From the NCBI GenBank assembly GCA_033471095.1, contig CP136752.1:1277775-1341774 (forward strand): a stretch of 64,000 nt of DNA. The letters run 5' to 3'. The notes under the pieces are model-generated. The model saw nothing but the letters and a program-made list of their open reading frames with translations. It ran no database searches and was not told the DNA's origin. Positions 57,648 to 64,000 of this stretch are shown one piece after another. How positions within the stretch are numbered: position 1 is the first letter of the stretch; every line of letters begins with the position of its first letter. Source of the stretch: Nitrosopumilaceae archaeon AB1(1) (lineage in GTDB: Archaea > Thermoproteota > Nitrososphaeria > Nitrososphaerales > Nitrosopumilaceae). The position numbers were made by a program, and so were the translations under genes.

Positions 57648-58495
57648 AAAAAATCACAGTAATTGGAGCAGGGGGAAGAATGGGTAAATGGTTTGTAAGG
57701 TATTTCCTCAAGACGAAAAAATACACCGTCACAGGATTTGATTCTCAAAATAAAGTCAGTATCAAAGATTGTATAGTTGGAAAGTCACTTGTAAGTTCAA
57801 TTTTAAGTGCAGATTTTGTATTTTTATGTACGCCAATAAGACAGACAGCTGAGGTCATAAGACTCATATCTAAAGAGATGAAACGAGACGCATTCATTAT
57901 TGACATTGCATCGGAGAAAACAAAAACATCATCAGCCCTATCTAAAATCCCATTAAAGATTAACCCAATTTGTATTCACCCAATGTTCGGACCCGGAACA
58001 CAGAAAGTTAACGGACAAAATATTATCATAATACCAATTAAAGATGCAAAAAAAGAGTTGACAGTAGTCAAATCATTATTTGCAGGGGCAAACTTTGTAA
58101 CTACAAATGCACATGAACACGATAAAAAAATTGGATTAATACTTGGTCTTACACATACAATTAATCTAATACTAGGAAGCATAATTACTAAAGATGAAAA
58201 ACTTCAACTCATTGAGAAAATGTCAGGTACTACATTCAAGGCACATCGAGTACTAGTAGATGGTCTAACTTCTGAATCACCAGAGATGATTGAAAGCATT
58301 ATGTTAAATCCAGAAATGCGCAGATATGCTGAAGAATTTTGGAAGGAATTAGGCAGAGTTTTGACCATAATTCAAGAAAACAAGACAGACGAATTGTTAG
58401 ATTATATCAAAAAATGTCAAAATGACATAGCAGATCATACAGATACGGCAAAAGCATCAAAAAAACTATCTAGTATGACAAGTAGTATAAAATAA
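57644..58495 (+). CDS. tyrA: Prephenate dehydrogenase
   Basis: 283 aa. The NAD(P)-binding GAGGRMGKWFVRYF is at residues 8-21, CTPIRQTAEVI and IDIASEKTKTSSAL form the Rossmann edge, and INPICIHPMFGPGTQ contains the HP-MFGP catalytic segment characteristic of TyrA. Residues about 165-260 are the helical dimerisation domain. It oxidatively decarboxylates prephenate (or arogenate) to the tyrosine precursor. It is the last gene of the aromatic operon and ends 8 bp from the convergent thiC. Confidence 0.92.
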   Translation: MKKITVIGAGGRMGKWFVRYFLKTKKYTVTGFDSQNKVSIKDCIVGKSLVSSILSADFVFLCTPIRQTAEVIRLISKEMKRDAFIIDIASEKTKTSSALSKIPLKINPICIHPMFGPGTQKVNGQNIIIIPIKDAKKELTVVKSLFAGANFVTTNAHEHDKKIGLILGLTHTINLILGSIITKDEKLQLIEKMSGTTFKAHRVLVDGLTSESPEMIESIMLNPEMRRYAEEFWKELGRVLTIIQENKTDELLDYIKKCQNDIADHTDTAKASKKLSSMTSSIK

Positions 58496-58503
58496 ATCAC
58501 ATA

Positions 58504-59853
58504 TTACTCTAGCAATACATCAGATTTAGAAGAGATGTTGTCATGTTTAGTAGACGGAGTAGATTTTCTTTGTTGTGGTAGCATAATGTATACACATGCG
58601 CCACCACACATTGTACATGGAACATTATTCCCAGGATGTTGTCCAGTTCTTGCATGAATTCTAGCTGCAGCTTCAGGATCAATAGAGAGTGCCAATTGTT
58701 TTTCCCAATCAAGTGTTCTACGTGCAAGAGTCATGGCAGCATCCCATTTGATTGATTTCTCACGTAGTTTGACAAGATCACCGGCATGAGCTGCTATTCT
58801 ATAAGCAATTAACCCTGCTTTGACATCCTCCACATTAGGTAGTGCCAGATGTTCAGATGGTGTAAGATAACACAATAGATCAACCCCCTCACTTGCAGAT
58901 ACGGCAGCTCCTATTGCACTTGCAATATGATCATGACCAGATGCAATATCAGTTACTAGTGGACCCAATACATAATATGGAACATTACCAATCAAAGACT
59001 TTGCAAGACGGACATTGGCTGCAACTTCATTCAGCGGTACATGACCTGGACCTTCCACCATGACTTGTACATCACTTTTGTGTGCAATTTTTACTAGTCT
59101 GGCAATATTGATCATCTCTTGTACCTGTAGCTCATCGTGTGAATCCAAGATAGAGCCTGGTCTTAACGCATCTCCAAGACTAAAGGTAACATCATATTTT
59201 TTTGCCAACTCTACCAAATAATCAAAATGCTCGAAATATGGATTTTCTTTATCATTTTTCAACATCCATGCCGCAGTAATTGTCCCACCTTTACTTACCA
59301 CGCCACCATGTCTGTTCACCTGTAAAATACGCTTTGCAATATCTTTAGTAATTCCAGAATGAATGGTGGTATAATCGACACCGTCTTTGACATTATTCTC
59401 AAACGCATGTAAAAAATCATCTTCAGACATTTCAGTAGGGGCCTTTCTGGATTGTACGGCCTTGTTGTATGCCTCATAAATTGGAACAGTGCCAAAAGTA
59501 ATTGGTGCGTTACTCAACAATACACGTCTGATACTTGCAATATCGCCACCATCACTCAAATCCATTATGGTATCAGCATGATACTTTACAGCAATCTTTG
59601 CTTTTTCAACCTCACTTTCTTGATCTATGTTTAAAGTAGATGTACCAATGTTTACATTTACCTTGGTCTTTAATCCCTTGCCGATCCCCACATTGTGAAT
59701 ATCTTCCTTTCGTACATTATTACTTGGAATTATTATAGAACCATCGGCTATTCTAGAGCAGAGCCAATTTGTAGAGACATCTTCATCTTTGGCAACCTGT
59801 TTCATCTCATTAGTAATTATGCCACGTCTAGCTTGACTCATTTGTGTAGTCAT
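58504..59853 (-). CDS. thiC: Phosphomethylpyrimidine synthase ThiC
   Basis: 449 aa from ATG at 59853; an ATG 27 bp upstream is possible. It converts aminoimidazole ribotide to HMP phosphate in thiamine synthesis by radical SAM chemistry. DYTTIHSGI, NRHGGVVSKGGT, GDALRPGSILDSHDE, MVEGPGHVPLNEV and TPSEHLALP are all family signatures. The C-terminal cluster motif CTMCGGACVY supplies the Fe-S cysteines. It is divergent from thiDN, sharing a 180-bp upstream region. I found no convincing TPP riboswitch there. Confidence 0.95.
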   Translation of the reverse strand: MTTQMSQARRGIITNEMKQVAKDEDVSTNWLCSRIADGSIIIPSNNVRKEDIHNVGIGKGLKTKVNVNIGTSTLNIDQESEVEKAKIAVKYHADTIMDLSDGGDIASIRRVLLSNAPITFGTVPIYEAYNKAVQSRKAPTEMSEDDFLHAFENNVKDGVDYTTIHSGITKDIAKRILQVNRHGGVVSKGGTITAAWMLKNDKENPYFEHFDYLVELAKKYDVTFSLGDALRPGSILDSHDELQVQEMINIARLVKIAHKSDVQVMVEGPGHVPLNEVAANVRLAKSLIGNVPYYVLGPLVTDIASGHDHIASAIGAAVSASEGVDLLCYLTPSEHLALPNVEDVKAGLIAYRIAAHAGDLVKLREKSIKWDAAMTLARRTLDWEKQLALSIDPEAAARIHARTGQHPGNNVPCTMCGGACVYIMLPQQRKSTPSTKHDNISSKSDVLLE

Positions 59854-60032
59854 ATAAGGAGAGTTGATGCATAGTATCATTTAAACACTAATGTTATGTA
59901 GTCATTCAGGTTTTATTTTAACATCAATACAGACAGCTGAAAATCTTGTCCAATGTAAAAACACATGTCACATAATCAAAATTCATCAAGAGAATTTAAC
60001 ATTTAATATTACGAATATTATGTATAATTACC

Positions 60033-61331
60033 ATGAACATACTAGTTGTAGGTGGCTCAGACACTTCATCGGCTTCAGGAATACAGGGGGATGTCAAGGT
60101 ATTAGCAGAACTCGGAGTGTATAGCCCATCCATAATTACAGCGGTCACATCTCAGAACACCGTTAATTATCACTCTACACATGCATTATCAAAGCAAGTA
60201 ATCGGGGACCAATTTCACTCCATACTGAGTGATTTTAAAATTGATGCAGTAAAGATAGGTATGGTGTATAATTCAGAGATTATACAACAGATACACTCAG
60301 AGATAAAAGATTTAGATGCTCACATCATACTAGATCCTGTAGTAAAATCCACCACTCAAGGAGAATTGATTAAAAGTGAGGCCATTAATCATTATAAAAA
60401 ATTACTACTACCCTTGGCACATTCAATCACACCGAATGTGTATGAGGCATCAATCTTGACTGGTTTAAAATTACAAACAAAACAAAACGTCAGACAAGCA
60501 GCCCAATTAATTCTAAAAATGGGTGTAAAACATGTAATAATAACAGGAAATGAGTTTGAGGCAGATACAGTATCGGATTTAATCGCCTGGAAGAATAATG
60601 AAAAAATATTATCAAGTAGAAAAATAAACACAGAAAATAGAGGCGGGGGATGTCGATTTGCCTGTGCACTTGCCACACAATTAGTAAAGGGATGTGAAAT
60701 TATAAGTGCTGTAAAATTTGCACAAAAATTTACCATTTCATCAATTAAACATGCGCAAAAATATACAAACGGTACAAGTATAGTAGAATCACCATCTAAT
60801 AATCATGTAAAATTATCACTTGCAATTGAGGATTTCCTCAATATTAATCACGTATCAGAAATAATACCAGAGTGTCAGACAAACTTTGTCTATTCAAAAA
60901 ATAACCCAAAATCGATATCAGACATACTTGGCATAAATGGCAGAATAGTCAAAACAGGGGATACAGTCATGTGTGCAGGAGAGTTGATGTATGGATCATC
61001 AAAGCATGTTGCATCAGCAGTACTGGCAATGATGAAAAAATTCAAAGATGAAAGATCTGCTGTGAATATAAAATTCAGCGAGGAGATTATAATTCGTGCA
61101 AAAAACGCCGGTCTAATAGTTGCAAAATATGACAGAAAACTCGAACCGGCAGACAAGAGAATGAAAGAAAATAATACAATATTTTGGGGAACAACAAATG
61201 CAATTAAACATGCACAAGAGGCACCAGAACTAATATATCACATGGGGGATTATGGTAAAGAGCCCATGATATTAATTTTTGCAACAGAACCGTACAAAGT
61301 AATTTCAAAGATCAACAAACTAGTATTATGA
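60033..61331 (+). CDS. Bifunctional HMP-P kinase ThiD / thiamine-phosphate synthase ThiN
   Basis: 432 aa fusion. The N-terminal about 255 residues are ThiD (VVGGSDTSSASGIQGDVKVL, ITAVTSQNTVNYHS, KIGMVYN, DPVVKSTTQG, TPNVYEASILTG). The usual glycine-rich HGTGC anion hole reads RGGGCRFACA here. Residues about 270-432 are ThiN (INGRIVKTGDTVMCAGEL, VNIKFSEEIIIRAKNAGL, IYHMGDYGKEPMILIFATEP), which replaces ThiE in many archaea. It phosphorylates HMP-P and joins the pyrophosphate to the thiazole unit. It is divergent from thiC. Confidence 0.92.
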   Translation: MNILVVGGSDTSSASGIQGDVKVLAELGVYSPSIITAVTSQNTVNYHSTHALSKQVIGDQFHSILSDFKIDAVKIGMVYNSEIIQQIHSEIKDLDAHIILDPVVKSTTQGELIKSEAINHYKKLLLPLAHSITPNVYEASILTGLKLQTKQNVRQAAQLILKMGVKHVIITGNEFEADTVSDLIAWKNNEKILSSRKINTENRGGGCRFACALATQLVKGCEIISAVKFAQKFTISSIKHAQKYTNGTSIVESPSNNHVKLSLAIEDFLNINHVSEIIPECQTNFVYSKNNPKSISDILGINGRIVKTGDTVMCAGELMYGSSKHVASAVLAMMKKFKDERSAVNIKFSEEIIIRAKNAGLIVAKYDRKLEPADKRMKENNTIFWGTTNAIKHAQEAPELIYHMGDYGKEPMILIFATEPYKVISKINKLVL

Positions 61332-61337
61332 TTTTGT

Positions 61338-61350
61338 TAAATAATATAAA
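61338..61350 (+). promoter_or_regulatory. TATA box upstream of the sugar nucleotidyltransferase
   Basis: TTAAATAATATAA lies 24-36 bp upstream of the ATG at 61374, consistent with an archaeal promoter for the two-gene unit. Confidence 0.4.
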
Positions 61351-61373
61351 TACTACAACGAGTAATTAATCGT

Positions 61374-62069
61374 ATGAAAGCAGTTATACTTGCAGGAGGG
61401 CTTGGGACTAGACTGTTACCGTACACTACTATTATACCAAAACCAATGTTTCCATTAGGAGGCAGGCCAGTGTTGGGGCATTTAATAGAATGGTGTAAAA
61501 AAAATAAAATAAAATCCATAGTATTGTGTACAAGTTATTTGGGAAAAACTATTGAGAATTATTTTAAAGACGGTAGTGAATTTGGGGTAGATATCCAATA
61601 CGCAGTGTCGAATAAACCATTATCTACTGCAGGACAATTAAAGTCTGCACAAAAGTATCTTGAGGACACGTTTGTGTGTATGTATGGGGATTCCATTTAT
61701 GGGTTTGATTTAGCAAAAATGATCTCACAGCACAAAAAAACTAGAGCGTTTGTAACAATGAGTCTTTTTGAACATAAAACAGATTTACAGTATGGGGTGA
61801 TAGATACGAAAAACGGTCTTGTGACAGACTGGGCAGAGAAACCAACCATAAAATCAAATATCAATATGGGGTGCTATGTACTGAATTATGATTTACTAGA
61901 CATGATACCGGCAGGTAAAAAATATGATATGAATATTGTGATAAAAAGGGCAATAAATTCAAAAAAAAAGATATCTAGTTTTATGATAAAAAAAGGCTTT
62001 TTAGATATAGGAGATATAGAGTCTTACAGAAAAGCTCAAAGTGTATTTGAAAAAAAGACAAAAAGGTAG
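61374..62069 (+). CDS. Sugar-phosphate nucleotidyltransferase (NTP_transferase family)
   Basis: 231 aa. AGGLGTRLLPYTTIIPKPMF at residues 7-26 is the nucleotide-binding GxGTRLxPxT-K-P signature of RfbA/GlmU/mannose-1-phosphate guanylyltransferase-type enzymes. MYGDSIYGFDL has the metal-binding Asp, and INMGCYVLNYDLL and KGFLDIGDIESYRKA complete the catalytic domain. No beta-helix acyltransferase domain is attached. The next gene, 7 bp away, is a GNA1-like acetyltransferase, so together they may make a UDP- or GDP-activated amino sugar. Confidence 0.87.
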   Translation: MKAVILAGGLGTRLLPYTTIIPKPMFPLGGRPVLGHLIEWCKKNKIKSIVLCTSYLGKTIENYFKDGSEFGVDIQYAVSNKPLSTAGQLKSAQKYLEDTFVCMYGDSIYGFDLAKMISQHKKTRAFVTMSLFEHKTDLQYGVIDTKNGLVTDWAEKPTIKSNINMGCYVLNYDLLDMIPAGKKYDMNIVIKRAINSKKKISSFMIKKGFLDIGDIESYRKAQSVFEKKTKR

Positions 62070-62075
62070 ATCTAG

Positions 62076-62498
62076 TTGGAGCAGTGTATAATCAGAAAAA
62101 TCAAACTGACAGATATTGAAAATGGGTTATTAGATATATTAAAAATTCACAATGGGGAGAAGACAAATCTAAGCAATACACTAATGAAGATTATCAATAA
62201 TCTAAATCATATAATTTTGGTGGCCGAATTGAATAATACCATAATAGGATGTATAACATTATTCATTGAAACAAAATTTATTCACAATGGAGGACTGGTA
62301 TGCCACATTGAAGATATTTACACAAAAGATTCAAGATCAGAGACTAGTATCACATTGATTAAAGAGGCATTAAAGATTTCCAAAAAGTATGGTTGTTACA
62401 AGTCGATACTTGATTGCAGTGATGCGTCAAATTCTTTTTATGAAAAACTTGGATTTAAAAAATTTGCCAATAGCATGAAAATTGAATATTCACAATAA
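62076..62498 (+). CDS. GNAT acetyltransferase, similar to glucosamine-6-phosphate N-acetyltransferase
   Basis: 140 aa starting at TTG 62076. The C-terminal half GCYKSILDCSDASNSFYEKLG strongly resembles eukaryotic GNA1 (CYK-ILDCSD-N-FYEK-GF). The acetyl-CoA pyrophosphate loop, normally RxxGxG, reads KDSRSETSITLIKEAL and lacks the glycines, so cofactor binding may be altered. It is probably co-transcribed with the sugar nucleotidyltransferase, suggesting GlcNAc metabolism. It ends 9 bp into the convergent membrane protein gene. Confidence 0.72.
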   Translation: MEQCIIRKIKLTDIENGLLDILKIHNGEKTNLSNTLMKIINNLNHIILVAELNNTIIGCITLFIETKFIHNGGLVCHIEDIYTKDSRSETSITLIKEALKISKKYGCYKSILDCSDASNSFYEKLGFKKFANSMKIEYSQ

Positions 62499-62936
62499 AT
62501 CTTTTTTTGGAAGTCTATGTTTAATCTTCAGTAACGATACACCTGTAATAATAACAGGTATTGCTATAATCATGAATAGTATAGGAAGTATCAGAGTAAA
62601 GCCGTCAAGATACTGTGGATCAATTTTATCTAAAAGCGTAAAACAGTAATACATTCCTAAAAATAATATAGATCCGCCGACGATAATAATAGAACCAATT
62701 GATTTAGAACCATATCTTTTTGACATTATAAATGACACACCTGTGAGAATTAACCCCGGAGCCGAACCAATAGATATGAATTGTAGTATTTTAGCCGAAG
62801 TATCAAATCCTATCAATAATTGTAAAACATTATCGGTTTCTGATTCAATCATAAAATGAAACAAAGAAGCAATTTCACCAACAAACATTGCAAATAGAGC
62901 CATACCTGCAAGAGCGATATATCTTTCAACTGCCAT
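62490..62936 (-). CDS. Four-helix integral membrane protein of unknown function
   Basis: 148 aa with about four hydrophobic segments: YIALAGMALFAMFVGEIASL near the start, ISIGSAPGLILTGVSFIMS, IIIVGGSILFLGMYYCF, and LILPILFMIIAIPVIITG. The C-terminus is basic (KIKHRLPKKD) and presumably cytoplasmic. No family or catalytic motif was recognised. It is the next gene downstream of cofC on the same strand, about 50 bp away. Confidence 0.6.
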   Translation of the reverse strand: MAVERYIALAGMALFAMFVGEIASLFHFMIESETDNVLQLLIGFDTSAKILQFISIGSAPGLILTGVSFIMSKRYGSKSIGSIIIVGGSILFLGMYYCFTLLDKIDPQYLDGFTLILPILFMIIAIPVIITGVSLLKIKHRLPKKDLL

Positions 62937-62983
62937 GAATAATCTTTAATTGTTTAGTAAATAATTGTAAGCATTACTACACA

Positions 62984-63610
62984 CTAGGATATTATCTCTA
63001 ACAATATTTTGTTAAAATCAGGTTTTGTGTTGAGATTTAAAACATGTAAAATATCTAAATCAGTATCTATGTCAATCATGATTCTGTCACAGTATAACAC
63101 ATTACTGTATTTTGTGTTTAGTCTACCAGAGTCTAGGTGAGTTTTAAAACCTCCCATATCATACAAGGGTGGAATGACTCTACACGGAGTTCTAATTAAC
63201 GCGTTTGTTCCATCAAATTGTCTAGATGGTACAATCAAAACGGATTCGGGTTTGATGAATTGTGTTAAAAAATCCAAATCTTCAGTTTGAATTAATGGAA
63301 TATCTTGCGGTAAAACTATAGATGTGGAACAGTTTTTCTTTCTCAAGTATTCATCGGCCTGTTTTATCGCATCATTTACACCAGAATCGGTTTCCATTCT
63401 TATCTCTGTCACATTAAATTTCTCCCCAATACTCAAAGCATTAGAATCTGCAGTTACTAGCAATATATCATCAATTTTATCAGACGAATCAATTGTCCCA
63501 AGAACCTCTTTTAGCATCAATTCAGATAATTGTATCTTTTGACTAGTGCTCAGAGTTAAACGACTTTTAGCGTGTGAAAATGTTTTTACCGGTACAATAG
63601 CAGATAACAA
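62984..63610 (-). CDS. cofC: 2-phospho-L-lactate guanylyltransferase (CofC)
   Basis: 208 aa. IVPVKTFSHAKSRL at residues 5-18 is the CofC nucleotide-binding start, VTADSNALSIGEKF and VLPQDIPLIQTEDLDFL carry the metal-binding Asp pair, and PSRQFDGTNAL is a family signature. It activates 2-phospholactate (or phosphoenolpyruvate) with GTP in coenzyme F420 synthesis. It directly follows cofD, with a gap of one base. Confidence 0.9.
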   Translation of the reverse strand: MLSAIVPVKTFSHAKSRLTLSTSQKIQLSELMLKEVLGTIDSSDKIDDILLVTADSNALSIGEKFNVTEIRMETDSGVNDAIKQADEYLRKKNCSTSIVLPQDIPLIQTEDLDFLTQFIKPESVLIVPSRQFDGTNALIRTPCRVIPPLYDMGGFKTHLDSGRLNTKYSNVLYCDRIMIDIDTDLDILHVLNLNTKPDFNKILLEIIS

Positions 63611-63611
63611 G

Positions 63612-64000
63612 TCAGATACATTGTTTGGTGATAAATGACGCTAATTTTTGTTCTGCACTTGGTGTATTCATTATAATTTTAGTATGAAGCACATCCATAT
63701 CTAAATCATTAATCTTCGAGGTAAGTGATTTATCTTTGGTATCAATAATTATGGTTTTACACACATTAGAATACATACGTGCTAAACCATAGGATGAGAC
63801 ATCTATACCTGCAGATTTCATGTAATCACCTGCAGGTCCACTAATAGCAGAATTGCCAATTAATGGGCTTATTGCAACAACACGTTTTCTAATTTTAGAG
63901 AGCTCTTTTTGTATTCCCTTGATTTGAAGTATTGGACCAATACTAGTAAGAGGGTTTGCAGGTGCAATTATTACTAGTTCTGAATCGTGTAGTGCATTAA
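63612..64000 (-). CDS. cofD: 2-phospho-L-lactate transferase (CofD), 5' end outside window
   Basis: C-terminal 128 residues, open to the window edge. VIIAPANPLTSIGPIL, VAISPLIGNSAISGPAGDYM, then GIDVSSYGLARMYSNV are CofD signatures: SP-I-G-xx-x-GPA holds the substrate phosphate. It transfers the lactyl phosphate to Fo to form F420-0. The apparent start at 63821 is internal. It is followed immediately by cofC, so they form an F420 operon. Confidence 0.9.
   Translation of the reverse strand, partial: NALHDSELVIIAPANPLTSIGPILQIKGIQKELSKIRKRVVAISPLIGNSAISGPAGDYMKSAGIDVSSYGLARMYSNVCKTIIIDTKDKSLTSKINDLDMDVLHTKIIMNTPSAEQKLASFITKQCI

Noticed and set aside
59854-60032. TPP riboswitch between thiC and thiDN
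   Set aside because: The minus strand has AACCTGAATGACTAC, slightly like the thi-box, but the CTGAGA core and the rest of the fold are missing.

Overview
This AT-rich window looks like the genome of an ammonia-oxidising archaeon of the Nitrososphaerota (Thaumarchaeota), probably Nitrosopumilales or Cenarchaeales. The evidence is a eukaryote-like topoisomerase IB, an ADP-forming acyl-CoA synthetase of the 3-hydroxypropionate/4-hydroxybutyrate type, the archaeal shikimate route (DhnA-type aldolase, AroB', GHMP shikimate kinase), a ThiD-ThiN fusion, a Gar1 homologue, F420 genes and a CFI-box surface protein. All assignments come from reading the sequence and recalling families; no database was searched.

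Layout. 0-3.2 kb: ilvA (partial), purE, a class I glutamine amidotransferase and gdhA. 3.5-12.5 kb: a giant repeat-rich surface adhesin, apparently one gene once, now broken by two frameshifts and a nonsense codon. 12.5-15.3 kb: a decayed IS6-like region with a dead transposase and frameshifted small genes. 15.5-27.2 kb: housekeeping genes (A-type Fe-S carrier, acyl-CoA synthetase with an in-frame TAG, methyltransferase, MFS transporter, Gar1, J-domain protein, NMN adenylyltransferase, orphan DNA methyltransferase, TatA, SDR, Lys/Arg-rich chromatin-like protein, topoisomerase IB). 27.2-43.6 kb: a 16 kb genomic island. 43.6-49.4 kb: tRNA-Arg, aquaporin, peroxiredoxin, small proteins, UbiD-like decarboxylase and an MqnC-like radical SAM enzyme. 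49.7-58.5 kb: an almost complete aromatic amino acid operon. 58.5-64 kb: thiC, thiDN, a sugar nucleotidyltransferase with a GNA1-like acetyltransferase, cofC and cofD (partial).

The main result is the island. A 23-bp sequence covering the 3' end of tRNA-Arg(GCG) at 43.57 kb is repeated exactly at 27.23 kb, as expected for attachment sites. Between them is a DNA phosphorothioation system, dndB-dndC-dndD-dndE-orf113-dndA, continuing in the same tightly packed operon into a GHKL ATPase and an SF2 helicase, with PLD-like and HNH proteins next to it. This resembles archaeal Dnd-Pbe defence more than bacterial DndFGH. The island edges hold decayed genes, including a PD-(D/E)XK nuclease remnant, and no integrase was seen.

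Several core genes also look damaged: aroC has an in-frame TGA, the acyl-CoA synthetase an in-frame TAG, and aroK has no ordinary start codon (ATT where ATG is expected). Either this genome is eroding or the sequence contains errors; raw reads would decide.
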